Part shown: piece by piece, positions 23,901-47,180 of the stretch | How positions within the stretch are numbered: the stretch's first letter is position 1 | Layout: every line of letters starts with the position of its first letter | Notes under the pieces: model-generated | Database searches by the model: none | What the model was told of the DNA's origin: nothing | The model's input: the letters and a program-made list of their open reading frames with translations, nothing else | Made by a program: the position numbers and the translations under genes | Assembly (NCBI RefSeq): GCF_043641665.1 | Contig: NC_092183.1 | Location: 23,346,501-23,410,500, forward strand | Length of the DNA stretch: 64,000 nucleotides | From: Enoplosus armatus | Lineage: Eukaryota; Chordata; Actinopteri; Centrarchiformes; Enoplosidae | Direction: 5' to 3'

Positions 23901-25959
23901 GAAGAAGCCGCGCTGGTTTATCAGCGTGGAGGCCTGCTGGAGGCTCTGACACGCCGGGACGCCCTCTGACAGGTTGGCATGGAGGCCTATGGGGATGTTG
24001 TGCCTGACAAAAAAAAAAAGGAGAAACCCTTTAGCAACCACCTCAAACAACTTGCTGTTCTGGAACCAGCAGTAGAATTTACAAGAAACTGTAAAACCTT
24101 CCAAGCAGAGCCTCAACAACCACTTGATACTCTTTATATGTAATAGGAAAATCAAATGTAGCATTAAACCATTAGCGGGAAATCTGAAGCTGTTCAACTA
24201 ATGCAATGCCAAACAATGTTTTTAAGGAAGACAAAGTCTTGCTCTTTTTAAATAAGAGTGCTTTTAGGTTCTATTACTATTAGGTTAGGCTGATCTGTGA
24301 GATGATCTTAGGCTACCTCCAGACTGTCAGGGTGTCTATGCTGATGCTGGCAGTTCCCCAGATCAGCACTTTGAGCATTAGTACTTTATTCTAATTTGTG
24401 GCAGCTCCTTACCTTAATTTATGGCAATTTGCAACCGGTGTGGTGTGTCACGTGTTTGTAACATGGATTATGGGTATTTAAGATGCCGACTCTCCGGATT
24501 TATCAGAATTCTGAGGAGGACGTCACAGCTAATAAAAAGCCTTTTAACTGGAGCTACTTTGTGTGTGGATCCATCTGTTTCAACTCCCCTAATGTCTATT
24601 TTATTTTATATTTCACCATTGGTTGCAACCGTGACTGAGAGAACGTCGGCATGTGATAATTTATTATTTAGATTATTTTTTCTTCCCCTATGTGGCGTTA
24701 GTCGGCAGAGGCGTGTATAACACACCTTGCTTGTATATTATTATTATATTAGGCTTTAAAATACTGGCCCATTTCAGGCACTGTACTCACACTTCTGATT
24801 TTTGTCCCTTACTTATTGCGTACCGCCACCTTCTGGTGAGTCTATGTACGAACCCTGAACATTCGTGCAACGCTATATATATCAGTTATACTGAATTTAT
24901 GTTGCTTTGACACACTGTGCTTCAAGGTGATATTTGATGTAACTGCATCACGCAGTCTGGCCCAGACACGATGGACTTGCCTTTAGTATTCCTTCTCATT
25001 ATCCAATTTAATCTGTAGGCCAACAGATATATTTTCAGTTGGTTTTATTCTAACATATATACAATATTATACAAACAAACTGGAAATTTATGTTGTATAT
25101 AATGAAATGCATACAAAAATACATTTGAAGTGGGATATACTACCAAGATATGCGTATAAATATAAATATATCCATGACACATGCGATGAATTGGGGTACC
25201 GGCACCATTTTTGGTCCAATTCAGGCACTGGCCACATTGTAATTAGGTCAATAATGAAGAGACGTAAAAGTAAAAATGTCGATACAAGTGAATTGTAAGT
25301 TACTGTACCTCGGTGATTCCAGAAGCTTAAATCCAGTTAAAAAAATGACATAATCTGCCACTGACAGCGTATTTGTGTTTTTTTTTCAGAATCTGTAAAG
25401 TTGTATATTTGGCACTTACATTGACCAAACAATCCCAACTATTAAAAATAAACAGTTTATTGTTTCCTAGGAGCACAGCTTTAAATTTGAGTGTAAAACT
25501 TTTTACTTGTGTTTTCCAAATGTACCCGTTTCTTTGAGTGTGTGCCCCAGTCTCAAAATGTTCTCCACCCACCCCTGTTAGGGAAAGATTTTTTTCTAAA
25601 ACTGACAGGTACTTCAGTCGTTTACCCCCGGTGCAAAATGATGCTGCACAAACAAACCTTTGCTCCTTTGATTTAGCCAGGCTTTAGATGGATAAACAAG
25701 CAAATAATGGACACAGGGCCAGGTACATCACCGCTAGCTGTTTTTAGCAGCTCTGTGTGTGTATACAGCATTTTTATCAGCGTCACCTACACTACCTTTT
25801 AGCCAGATCTGCTGCCTCTTTGGCAGCAGAGGCGTTGACTAGCAGTGACACGTTGGAAATGCCTCCAGCTTGGAAGCAGTCCACTATCCCCTGGTTCCTC
25901 TTCGGACAGTAGCCAAAATCATCTCCCGTCACCACCAGCATCATTCTGGGCTGTGGCAT
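17982..25959 (-). CDS. ydjc: YdjC-family carbohydrate deacetylase-like protein
   Basis: Minus-strand exons in order are 25959-25796, 24003-23844, 21966-21867, 20234-20057 and 18312-17982 (933 nt, 310 aa; human about 323). All junctions are GT-AG and in phase. The ATG in [10 protein letters not shown] is set by similarity. Metal-site and active-site motifs of the YdjC/ChbG fold are all present: TGDDFGYC near residue 11, [19 protein letters not shown] and HPGYPS with [10 protein letters not shown]. Bacterial members remove acetyl groups from chito-oligosaccharides; the vertebrate substrate is not well known. No signal peptide is visible. A 5' UTR exon ending at about 28215 is likely. Introns are loaded with repeats (SINE, Harbinger-like, L2-like). 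The gene converges on ube2l3, the same neighbour as in human. Confidence 0.95.
18480..18790. repeat. Dispersed MITE-like repeat in ydjc intron
   Basis: The segment ending gaggggtctggctatgcgag is a common teleost element end. I did not find a clean left terminus or target duplication. Confidence 0.4.
19795..19925 (+). repeat. Dispersed short repeat (ggcgaggcttatgacctata type)
   Basis: The sequence around ccaccagggggcgatcgag and the ending tgtacagtcaatgg match a short interspersed family common in percomorph genomes, recognised from memory. No coding content. Confidence 0.5.
20020..20041. repeat. (CA)n microsatellite beside ydjc exon 4 donor
   Basis: A short CA run starts about 15 bp downstream (gene sense) of the donor of the 20234-20057 exon. 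Confidence 0.85.
20640..21338 (+). mobile_element. L2-like LINE 3' end, decayed
   Basis: Translated fragments with stops and frameshifts match the reverse-transcriptase C-terminus of L2/Maui-type LINEs (atggactactgcaacgctct encodes the MDYCN motif). The 3' tail ataaatttgccttcgccttg is the L2-type repeated tail. It lies in a ydjc intron on the opposite strand. Confidence 0.75.
22155..23115 (+). mobile_element. Harbinger-like element with broken Myb/SANT ORF
   Basis: The ends read GGGGTCTCATTTA on the left and the inverted GGCTCATTTATA on the right. From an ATG at 22333, a Lys-rich start and [14 protein letters not shown] match the Myb/SANT-like DNA-binding protein of Harbinger transposons. 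The frame stops at 22449; a different frame (about 22452-22560) continues the domain with [16 protein letters not shown]. No transposase is seen. It is dead, within a ydjc intron. Confidence 0.7.
23545..23660. repeat. (GAATCA)n tract with LINE-tail-like segment
   Basis: Several gaatca units precede gaaactgtttattgccaag, a common teleost retroelement 3'-end sequence in antisense orientation. Confidence 0.55.
24386..24760 (+). repeat. Possible solo LTR-like sequence
   Basis: A TATA-like tatttaag at about 24475 is followed by an AATAAAA signal near 24530. This layout suggests a retrotransposon LTR, but no exact TG...CA ends or target duplication were found. Confidence 0.2.
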
Positions 25960-26017
25960 TATTGCTGGTCCCTGTGGAGGACACACACGCACAGGAGACA
26001 GGTTAACACTCATCACA

Positions 26018-26240
26018 GGGGCGGCTCTGGCTCAGCAGGTAAAGTGGGTTATCTATTAATCAATTAATTAATTAATAAGTGAGTTCGATCTCCAGCTCCT
26101 CCTGTCCACATGTCGAAGTGTCCCTGAGAAAGACACTGAGCCCCAAATTGCTCCCCAAATCCCCAAATGGATCGGCCAGCTCACTGCCATCAGTGTGCAA
26201 GTGTGTGTTGGTGAATGAGAGGCAAATTGTACATGATGTC
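26018..26240 (+). mobile_element. tRNA-derived SINE
   Basis: An A-box-like tggctcagcaggtaaagtgg at 26029-26048 and a B-box-like gagttcgatctcc at about 26082-26094 are separated by an (ATTA)n expansion. A SINE body (tgtcgaagtgtccctgagaa) follows. It lies upstream of the first coding exon of ydjc, in its 5' intron. Confidence 0.7.
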
Positions 26241-26629
26241 TTAATTAATTGGCTTGAATTAGAACTATACTGGTCTCAGTTTAGGGGCTGGATTCTCAAG
26301 TAGCTCGTCAATACCTTAAATTTACCAGCCCATGCCTGAAGGCCAGGCTGAGCCTGCAGGTATTTGGCCCATTTCATGGGTAAATTCAGTGACCACCTAA
26401 AAACCAAATAGGAGCACCTTAGCAACCACCTAAAAGTATGTTCAAACTATGTCAGCTACATTTGAATACTTTTCCTCTCCGTTTTGGCCCTCCGTCCACC
26501 CACACTATTCATTCACGTAATCTGTAAACATAACCAAGCAACACCTAAAATATGTAGCAATGCCCTGGCTACCAATTTGAAGAAAGGTCTCTTCTTCTTT
26601 TTTTTCCAGCAATAATTGTGCTTTTGACT

Positions 26630-27388
26630 CAGTGGTGGAATGTAATAAGTACATTTACTCACTGTATTTAAGTACAAATTTGAGGTACTTCACTTGAGTG
26701 TTTTCTTCTCATGCCAATTTCTACTCCCACTCCACTACATCTCAGAGGGAAATCCATTCATTTTTGCACACACAAAACACATGAAGAGCTTATAAAAATA
26801 TGACACTTTATTATAAATTAAACCACCCAACAGTGTACACAATTAGATAGACTGAGAATTAATTGCCAACTAAGTTGGTTCCAGCATCTCGAATGTGAAG
26901 ATTAGCTTCTTTTCCTTTTTAATATTTTTAATCTATTTTTTAATCATTTTGAATTTCTTTTTGGTTGGACAAAGCAAGCATTGTGAAGGCGTCGCTTCGG
27001 GCTCCGGGCAATTGTGATGGCATTTCTCCCTATTTTCTGAATTTCTACAAACCAAACAATCAGTTGATTGATGGAGAAAATAATCAGCAGATGAATCCTT
27101 AATGAAAATAATCATTAGTTGCAGTCCCATGCGAAATAGTTCAAAATGAGCTTCACCTCAACCAACTACAACAGTAAAAACCTGCTTTCACACCAATGCA
27201 TGAGTAATAGTAATCTAATGATATACAATATAGTATATAACAGTCACAGGGGATATTTTACTGCTTTAAGTACTTCTACTTTTAATACTTTAAGTACATT
27301 TTCCTGATTATACTCACATACTTTTACTGAAGTGAACAGTGTAGTCCTTTTACATAAATACAGGAACTGAATACTTCCTCCACCCCTG
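26630..27388 (+). mobile_element. hAT-like nonautonomous element, full length
   Basis: The left end is CAGTGGTGGAA; the right end ttcctccacccctg is its inverted repeat. Flanking 8-bp duplications differ at one base (ttttgact at 26622-26629, ctttgact at 27389-27396). The interior has only short frames. Related fragments are at 15310-15680 and 60160-60300. Confidence 0.8.
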
Positions 27389-27389
27389 C

Positions 27390-28200
27390 TTTGACTTAGT
27401 CAACAAATGCATTGTTGTCACAATATCTAATCTCCTCTTGTTCTTGTCTTTATGAGGACAGCATTGAATGTAAGCTGAGGTACAGCTTGTTGTAAAAAGA
27501 CACATATTTACAGTGTAGATTACACAGCACAGCCATAATACCATACCAATAACATGTCACACTAACAAATTACACACACAGATTCTGTGGAGCCCGGGCT
27601 GATTTGACACAATGCATGCGACTTGTAGCTGATGTTATGATTCATAGTCATAACCGTATGTGAAGTCATTTATACTGTAAATTAGGCGGTGACTGCGACA
27701 CCACTGCCGCAACGCTTTCAGTCACAGAACAAGACCAGAAATACAGGAATTTAAAGACCAAATATGCCAGTCCAAGTCTCGGGCGGGTCAAAAATCTCAG
27801 TAACAGTGGAATCAAAAGTAACAATGCTACAACAAATATTTCCTCTTTACAACATGATGCTTTTTTTTTTTTTAAATGAGACTATTAATTAAAGTCTATG
27901 GCGAATTTGAAGCTGTCGCTTGTAGTAGTTTTGGTCCATTACATACAGTAACTTACATGGGGGGCAAAATGTTGAAAACACACTCTATAACCCCCAAGAA
28001 ACTATTGTCTCAACAGTCACCACAGAGTTTAATCAACTCCACTCTCACAGTTCAAACTGAACATTTTAAGGCGACACTATCATTATTTACTCTCTGCATT
28101 TCAGTGACTGTGGAGCGACCCAGTGTAACGTTAACACAGGCACAGACAGGTTAGCCCTGTGGCTCGGACTAGAGGAACACTATCTTATCTCAGTCAAGTA
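27390..28200. other. ydjc 5' intron, remainder
   Basis: No exon or delimited repeat recognised. Confidence 0.35.
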
Positions 28201-28215
28201 AAACTCAACCTTACC

Positions 28216-28300
28216 CATTGTATTAGACGCGTTTGTCCATGTATGTCCAAAGCCACACGGGCACGGTGGAAATAAACTGCACTTCCGACTAGCAAACCGC
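28216..28300 (-). other. Probable 5' UTR exon of ydjc
   Basis: Reading the minus strand, a good donor (AATGG then GTAAGG at 28214) lies upstream of the coding exon, whose own 5' side is an acceptor (CCTCCACAG before GGACCAGC at about 25972). The exon would contain an ATG in another frame near its end. Upstream limit unknown. Confidence 0.4.
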
Positions 28301-28357
28301 ACCGGCGTCGACTGGAGTTGACTTTACTAGAATACGTCGCCCTCTGCTGGAGGAAAC

Positions 28358-28411
28358 ATGGCGTCTCCTCTGGGGAATGCGGTGCACCCAGCTGGCAAGA
28401 AAAACTTCAAA
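28358..28411 (+). CDS. Orphan candidate first exon, MASPLGNAVHPAGKKNFK
   Basis: An ATG in aaacATGGCG opens 18 codons that end in phase 0 at a strong donor (AAA then GTAAGA). It lies about 60-140 bp from the likely ydjc start on the other strand. A good acceptor (T-rich tract then CCACAG) at 28750 would add only 13 codons before a TAA at 28790-28792. I do not recognise the peptide and found no later exon. It may start a divergent transcript, a small peptide, or be chance. Confidence 0.3.
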
Positions 28412-28419
28412 GTAAGACA

Positions 28420-29500
28420 TCCGTAGCTTTTTTTACATAGAAGCCTATATTGGAAATGAATAAAAACTGCAGAACTGTATATTTATATGTCAAAATATGT
28501 TTCATCGCCTCTTGAAAATATGAGTATATTTTATGCCAAATATTTATTTTGCCCTATTACTAAGCGCAACTATCAAACACGTTCGTAGTACTATGAAATA
28601 AATGCTTGATTCTTATTCTAAAAATGGAACATACCATTTTGAATTGAATACTGTACATTCGATAAAGCTTTTAGACCTGTTAATATGAAACGGTCGTAAC
28701 AGAACTTTTATTGTGAAAAGGTCGTAACGGACCTTTTTTTTTTTCCACAGAAGGCGCGTCACCGTCTTTGTTCCGAGATGCCAAACGTATAAATACGGCT
28801 TACTCTCGAAAACGTTCTTCTTTCCGGGATAAAGTATCGAGACGTGTAACGTTTCGTCATCACACGGTGGTTAGTTAGCATAGTTGGACTGTTCACAGGA
28901 ACCTCTCCAGTTTACGTAAAACACGTCAACATATGTCAGAAAGCATTCACGTTTCATCATAACCACGTCATTACCGCACAGCTACGTCACCATGACCACA
29001 TTTACCAACACTCGTCTCCCGAGTTTTTCTGAACATACCTTGCACAGTGAACAGCCCCACTGAATGCCGAGCTCAGGACTTGACCTGCCCGTCAGTTCAT
29101 GTGCACAGGTATGGCTCACGCGTCCATGACGTGAATGAGTGTTTACACAGGATCCTGGACCTGGACCAAGACTCACAGGCTCTAGTCTGGTGTATCGCTA
29201 CTAACAGGTCACATCTGGTGACGCAGCGTCTGTACAGCACTTTTTTAAGGTACAGTTTAGTTCTTACTTCACACAGAAAGCTGCGACACGAGTTGCTCTT
29301 AAAGGAAGTATTTCAATTACAAGCTACTTAACAAAGTACGTAACAAAAGGACTTAAGGATTCAAATTGAAAATGAAATTTAGGAATATACACCGTACATT
29401 TTGACACACACACACACACACACCCTCTACAAGACAGGCCAGGCCAGGCAGGTGACAAAGCTGGGCCCACATAAAGGCCCATGATACTTTGCAGGTTTTA
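28420..29500. other. Intergenic between ydjc and ak6, no gene recognised
   Basis: Contains a TATA-like gtataaatacgg at about 28788 and a short CA run near 29406-29422. The open frame at 29047-29331 has no recognisable domain. Confidence 0.35.
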
Positions 29501-29511
29501 AGTATGTAGTG

Positions 29512-29817
29512 CAGTGGTCCCCAACCTTTTTAGCTGCAAACGATGCAATGTCCCCTTGAGACCCCTCTTCACAGGTTGTCACTAGTTGAACCAAAGACTG
29601 ACTTTTTTTCCCTCTTTGTTTTACTGAATAATTATTGAAATTAAAATGATCTAATAATTCACAAAGATTAAAAGGAAAGTCTGAAAAAAAGAAATAGAAT
29701 TTGGTGTAGCAGATATGTTTTTCTGCGGTCCTGTCTCCGTAATCATCTAGTGACCCCCTCAGATTTATCTTTGCGACCCTTTGTGGGGGGCCCTGATCCT
29801 CAGGTTGGGAAGCACCG
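29512..29817 (+). mobile_element. hAT MITE with target-site duplication (306 bp)
   Basis: The left end CAGTGGTCCCCAACC and right end ggttgggaagcaccg are imperfect inverted repeats. Flanks are atgtagtg (29504-29511) and atgtcgtg (29818-29825), an 8-bp duplication with one mismatch. No ORF. Confidence 0.8.
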
Positions 29818-30539
29818 ATGTCGTGCGTTCACACTGGAAAAGTGAGAAAATTAAGTTATGGAAATCACTTGATTTTTGAGTGTACGCTGGTATATACACT
29901 ACTGTCCGCCAAAGCAACGCACAAAAGGAAATTAGCTGCATAGCTGGCACACATATAAATTAATTACAAACGATGCTGAAACAGCTCCAGGAAGATCTGT
30001 GAAAACAAACAAAGCATTTAAAAATGTGAAATTGAATCAGCAATGGCATTCTAAAGTCACAGATTGTCTGATGGCACAGGCATTGCATCTTTTCCTGTTA
30101 GTATAAAACACTGAAGTATTAATATTTCCTGTATACTAACTGCAGCAACAGCAAAGATTTGACTATAGTGCGTATTTGTGTATGCAGCCAACATCAGACA
30201 GGGGCCAGGACTCATAGGTCTGAGTGGCCCAGCCAAAAACTCCAGCCCATCATGAAAGGAAGGAAGCTGAGGCGCACATTTAAAGAGATCTGAAGCTGCA
30301 ATTGCTAGTTTGAAACATGGGTCTGAACACATAATGTGTGACTGAAATATTATTACACAACATCAATCAACCATACCACTAGAGCTGGTATAGTTGCTTT
30401 ACACTTTTCTATACTTCTATCAATATATAAATTCCAGTACCAACAGCAAAACAATACTTTTTTGGTATCTTACTTTGAGGAATTGTACAAATTATTTTAT
30501 ATTTTATATATTATTATACTATTGAGACAGATGTTCTTA

Positions 30540-30880
30540 TTATTGGCCCTCAGAATATTTCTGAATTGGTACTAGCTAAGAATCTTGGTGTTACATTCAG
30601 CCACGATTTAAATTTGGTGATTACATTTGGTAATGAGGTGGTTCAGTCTTGCTTCATCAACTTAGAAACATAAGACAGAATCAACATCTTGATTACTGCG
30701 ATATTCTTTTAACTTGCTTCGATCAACCCTCGGCTGCTCGTCTTTCACCACAACTGAGAGATGCGTCACGTCACACTTGTTTAAGCCTCCTTACCCTGGC
30801 TGCCTGAACGTTATAGAATTGATTTCATTTCTCACTTTTAAAGCACTGCACCAACCTGGCAACTTGTTACATTACTGAAC
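30540..30880 (+). mobile_element. L2/Rex-like LINE fragment, decayed
   Basis: Broken translated segments match the LGVTF and LDYCD region near the reverse-transcriptase C-terminus of L2-like LINEs, with stops. No tail is evident. Confidence 0.55.
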
Positions 30881-31539
30881 CGTTAAGTCCATAGGAGCCA
30901 ACACATAGTCTTAAGGCCCCGTTCAGATCTGGTATTAACATGTATCCTGGGTGATCCAATCACAAGTGGACAGCTCCAATACCAGCCGCATAGAGGACGC
31001 ATTGAGATCCGATCGCTCAGACCACATTCAGAGATGGTCTGGGCCACAAAAAGAAGATCCTCAGGCAGTAGGCTCTTATATACCAGAGTGGGGTTTGATA
31101 TCTTGCCCTACCTATTATGTAACTACCATTTGGACATGGTAAGAATGTGGTTTCCCAGTGATCGTTTATTTATAAAAAACATTTTGACATGAATGCAGCA
31201 GTTCAAGAGTGCTTTGACTTCGACACTAGTCTGTACTAGTTAAAAAAAATCATGCGATTGGTAATCAGACAGCTGGTGTCTAACAGTTTGTTTACTGTGT
31301 TTACAGGACATCTTTTAACTGCCATTTGAGAGTAACTCAGCCTTGCAGCACTACCTGCAAACTAGAGGCAGGTAAAACAAACCACTGAAGAAAAGAGATT
31401 ATACTTTTAAACATATCACTAGTCTTCATGGTGGCAAATTCTATGAAAATAAATGCAGATCGGATTTTTTTTAAATTGTCCAAATAACTTTTGTTGACAG
31501 CCCTGCCAGTGGAACCCAGCAGGCAGGAAAGTTCAGCTT

Positions 31540-34686
<3,147 letters not shown>

Positions 34687-34729
34687 AGCTTGCTAGCAGC
34701 CAACACGTGTCTCGATGACGGCGACCTGA

Positions 34730-35160
34730 AAAGACAGAATAGTCCTGTTATCGGTCCGTGCCGTTCTAGACGGACACTTCACACTCTGACGCTAAATGTG
34801 AAGAAACAACCCCGAGAAAGGGGGAGGCTTACAAGATGGAAGACTTGGGTAAGCTAGCCAGATGTTCGCTGTCGCACCAGTCGAAGCAGACTTCCACAAA
34901 ACAAGCAGTGCAGTGAACTGCGGCTTTGCGACGGTTTTACGTCAATGCACAGTCAGTTGGCGGCACCCCGAATCCCGAAGTTTAAATAGGTAAACTTCGT
35001 TTTGCCTCATAGCTCCTTTAGTTAACTCTTTCGTCACACAGCAGAAGCCACTCTTCGGATCGCTTATTAGTTGCCATTACACCCGAACAAGAGTTTGAAG
35101 TGACGGAAACCCCGAAGTCTGCTTCTGACACGCCAAATGGTCAAACAAGGTACGTTAATA
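34730..35160. promoter_or_regulatory. Shared ak6/rad17 bidirectional promoter region
   Basis: The first coding codons of ak6 (34686, minus) and rad17 (35614, plus) are under 1 kb apart. Donor-like ends of 5' UTR exons point outward: GTAAGC on the minus strand near 34831 and GTACGT on the plus strand at 35150. The start sites must lie between these. The human genes are also head-to-head. Confidence 0.55.
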
Positions 35161-35597
35161 CGGATATAACGTCATCATATTAGCTAAACATAAACAAACG
35201 AACGCTGACGTTAACAGTTAGTTAAGCTAACCCATTCCCCATTCCTCCATTCTGCAGTCAAAATGTGATATTTAACATTAGTTAAACAACAGTATCTCAC
35301 TGTCCAGAGGCTGAAATATGCTTTTTATTTAAATATTTGACTCCTTCAAAGTATTTGGGTATGTGTTTGAGGTGTGGGATATCTTAACACACTTTTGGCA
35401 GCTCAGTAGCAAGGATATGGTAAAGTTAATGCAATGTTAAGCCTCAAATATTCACCCAGCCTTTCTTCACGCTGTATACTAACAGAACGGTGTCCTGCTG
35501 TCTTGTGTGAGGCTACATCTAACGGCATCACCGCCAACAACTGTCTCGCTGCTTTTCAGGCTCCCAGTTCTTCGCCGAACTGCTGCCCTCAATGTGA
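35137..35597 (+). promoter_or_regulatory. Upstream ORF in spliced rad17 leader
   Basis: If the leader exon ending at 35149 is joined to the acceptor at 35560, an ATG at 35137 opens a 16-codon frame that stops at 35595-35597, 16 bases before the main ATG at 35614. Both splice sites are good (AAG then GTACGT; TTTTCAG). Confidence 0.4.
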
Positions 35598-35613
35598 ACC
35601 GCCACGGTGGAGG

Positions 35614-44230
<8,617 letters not shown>

Positions 44231-44838
44231 CACACGGTACATACTGTGACACTGCTTTCAAGTTCTTTGTTGTGTGCCACGTGCCACATTCATTTTTGAC
44301 ATGCGAGGGAAAACAAATCGTTACTCTTAAAATGTTAGTTTAACTTTTTTTTTTTTTTTACAAGAATTCCGAGGCTTTTTTTTTTTTTTCATAATTTGTA
44401 AGATTGATCCCAGAGTTGAAATAATCCTCCAACGTTGGCGCTAACCCGAGGATGGTTAGTGTGTTGATGACCGCGTGACACTTCCGGTATTACCAGTATT
44501 TTTGCCTCATCATGTGTCACAAGATATGATCACTTCTCAAACAAGCTCATTGTCTTGTGGATTAACTGTTAAGATATTGTCAGTATTTATTTGTTCTAAG
44601 TGCATGTTCAGCACTTGTTTTTTTTGTTTGTTTGTTTGTTTGTTTTTTGTACTTCACATCTGTTTTGTTTGTTTTGCTGAGTGACTGTTGAGCCTGGATT
44701 GACCTGTAATGGAGAACTGTCCAGGACTGAGCCAGGCCTTTAACTAAGGTCTTTTACTGTTTCCCATGGAAGGAACATAAGAAATATCACACGAATGCTT
44801 ATTGAGGAAGACATTGTTTAAATCTACTTAAGGACGCG

Positions 44839-44844
44839 AATAAA
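44839..44844 (+). terminator. Poly(A) signal, rad17
   Basis: AATAAA about 610 bp after the rad17 stop. A second AATAAA at 45115-45120 could be an alternative distal signal. Confidence 0.55.
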
Positions 44845-45289
44845 AATACTTTGTGAAAAGCTGATCACGGGGACTCTTTGCTTTAACATTATCTTGCTCT
44901 TTACACTCTTCCCCCTCACACACCCCTTCATCCAATATTTACTCACACAGTTTCACATGAAGCTCTCTTGAGCGTTCCCTCTGGTGGTGGTGACTCACTT
45001 GACTGCCTGAACTCACTTTTCAAATTAAAATTCAAGAAAAGATCATCATGAGCAGTTAATGGAGAAGCATTACAAAATGACAAAAGGGTTGACTGGAAGT
45101 TGTATTTTATTGCTAATAAAGCATTAAACTTTTAATTACTCTCTTCTGTTTGTCATTGTTGCAATGTTTTATGAGAGAGGGACATTTTATTTTTTAAAAA
45201 AAATTTTACGTTACGTTCTTCTTACGTCAGGAAACTGGTTCATTTTAGGGTTTTTTTATGTTTAAAACAAAATATGGAGTTTATTTTCA

Positions 45290-45530
45290 AGGTAATGACC
45301 GGAAGTAGTTCGTGTTACCGCTTGTCAGTTTGACTGCCGGAGGTTTCGGACTGCGCGGCTGGTGGAGGAAGGGAGGTCGGCGAGTGTAGTGTTTGTTAAC
45401 GCGGCGCCGAACGGACGAATACAACCGGTTGAACTTGTGTGTAACTCTTTATAACAGTTTACTAAACTGTCTTTCTGCCTGCGTGTCGGCGCCGAGGAAT
45501 ACAACGTTTATCGCTTCAAAGTTGCAGGTA
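45290..45530 (+). promoter_or_regulatory. ccdc125 promoter and noncoding exon 1
   Basis: An ETS-type motif CCGGAAGT is at 45299-45306, within a CpG-rich block containing gcggcgccgaacgg. A leader exon ends at 45527 with donor GTAAGA. No coding frame in the leader could be linked to later exons. Confidence 0.5.
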
Positions 45531-47160
45531 AGAGGAAGTCATTCCTTAAAAAAAAAAAAAAACTGACGTTCAGACATTAAAGGGAAATTCCACTTTATGT
45601 TGGAATCTGCCAAGTTATTTCTGTAACAAATATTGTACATGCCAGACTTGTCTCTGGGGACAAATGCTATGATCCCCACTGTAAGTCCATACAGGAACAC
45701 AGAGCCGGATGACACATCAATATCACTGTATGAATAAGACTTCCATAGGATATGGCAAATGTGTGAAATTAATTAATCAGTCCATTTAAATGTTTCACTC
45801 ATGCTTTATGTCAGATATTTAAAAAAAAAAAAGCCTCAATAACTAATTTTCCTAGTTTATACTGGTGTCATGTATTTCATCAGAATAAAATGTTTTTTCC
45901 TCCTCATGATTCGTCAAAGGAATCTGAATAAGAAGAAAAAAAAAGGTTGAAAACACTGGCTTAAGGGCGTAGAAATGAATACAAAAATAATATAGTGAAT
46001 GATAGTCACACTGTAGCCTTCTATGACGTTAAGTACACGGTAGACATGTGGTCATCAAGCCTAGCCTTATGTCGTTATACAGTAGGACTTTTCACAATAT
46101 GTTAATAATTTGGCCATTTTGTCTCCAAAAGGCCAAGTCAGACCTAGTTAATGCACATCCACATTCTTGTATTTCTGGCATATGAAGAGAGAGGTTTGAA
46201 ATCTAAATATAGAAGACTTGATGATGGCTTCAAATGGAAAATACTGCTTGACGTTTGGTGCTGTAAGTATAGATCCTATAGGATTGGGCCACGATTTGCG
46301 TCTGATCTGTGAACATTTTCAGCATTTATAAATAACTTTTGTCGCCTTGTGCCACTTGTTGATGAACAACTGACTGGTTAATGGAACACATGGACACATG
46401 GTCTGGTTAATGGAACACATGGAGCTCCAGTGTGGTTCTAGTCTCTACAGTGTCCCAGACCATAAAGACACTGTTTATAGACAAAATAACCTAACAGGTA
46501 TCTCTGTTTTTGGCCAATCTGGCAAATTAAATACAAAATTAGATACAAAATTGAGGTGGGTTCATTTGTCAAGGCTTTTGGCCCCCTTGTCTGTGTTGAA
46601 GTTTTTAGTTACAGTATGAGGACTTTGGACAGATTTATCCAAATGTGGAGCGGATGCTGAATACAAAATGGAGGTTTTGATTTGTGTGTAGGTGCTGTGA
46701 TGGATTTAGATTTGTTGTGAATAGGGATGGGTGACGTTAAGGTTTTAACAGTACTACTAATCTTATCGATACTGCTTATCGATCCGGGACTTTAACGGTA
46801 CTCTTATCGGTAGTAAAATGCCATACATACACCGGGTTTCGGTACCCATCCCTGTTTGTGACATGTAAAAGATGAGATGTGACTTATTGACAATACAGCC
46901 AAGAAAAGGGAAAAGGGAAAAAATCAAGGAATTTCATCAAATTGATGCAAAAGACATAGAAATTCAGTATGACCACAAAGCAGCCCTGTCCTGATAGATA
47001 TTTAAGGGACAGCTGACAGTTCATTTATATCATCTCGTGCACTAGAGGCAAGTGAGAAAATATGTTTTTTTCTGTGTGTTTTGGGTTAACCATTTCAATT
47101 TGAGCAAATCAATATGAGGCTTGGCAGATTTAGCAGATCTACACTGTGGTGAATGTGTTG
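45530..47160 (+). other. ccdc125 intron 1
   Basis: No exon recognised. Holds the short MITE at 46722-46854. Confidence 0.4.
46722..46854. mobile_element. Short MITE with 'AGGGATGGGT' terminal repeats
   Basis: The left end agggatgggtgacg and right end ggtacccatccctg are inverted repeats, with ttatcgat/atcgatcc-rich interior. Target duplication is weak. The motif cccatccctg recurs at about 56134-56143. Confidence 0.55.
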
Positions 47161-47180
47161 TAAGGTTTGACCTGGGGCAG

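Noticed and set aside
34836..34850. Plus-strand ATGGAAGACTTGGGTAAGC as an alternative rad17 first exon
   Set aside because: Looks like an ATG plus donor, but the next rad17 exon is better explained by the 35614 start and this site overlaps the probable ak6 leader.
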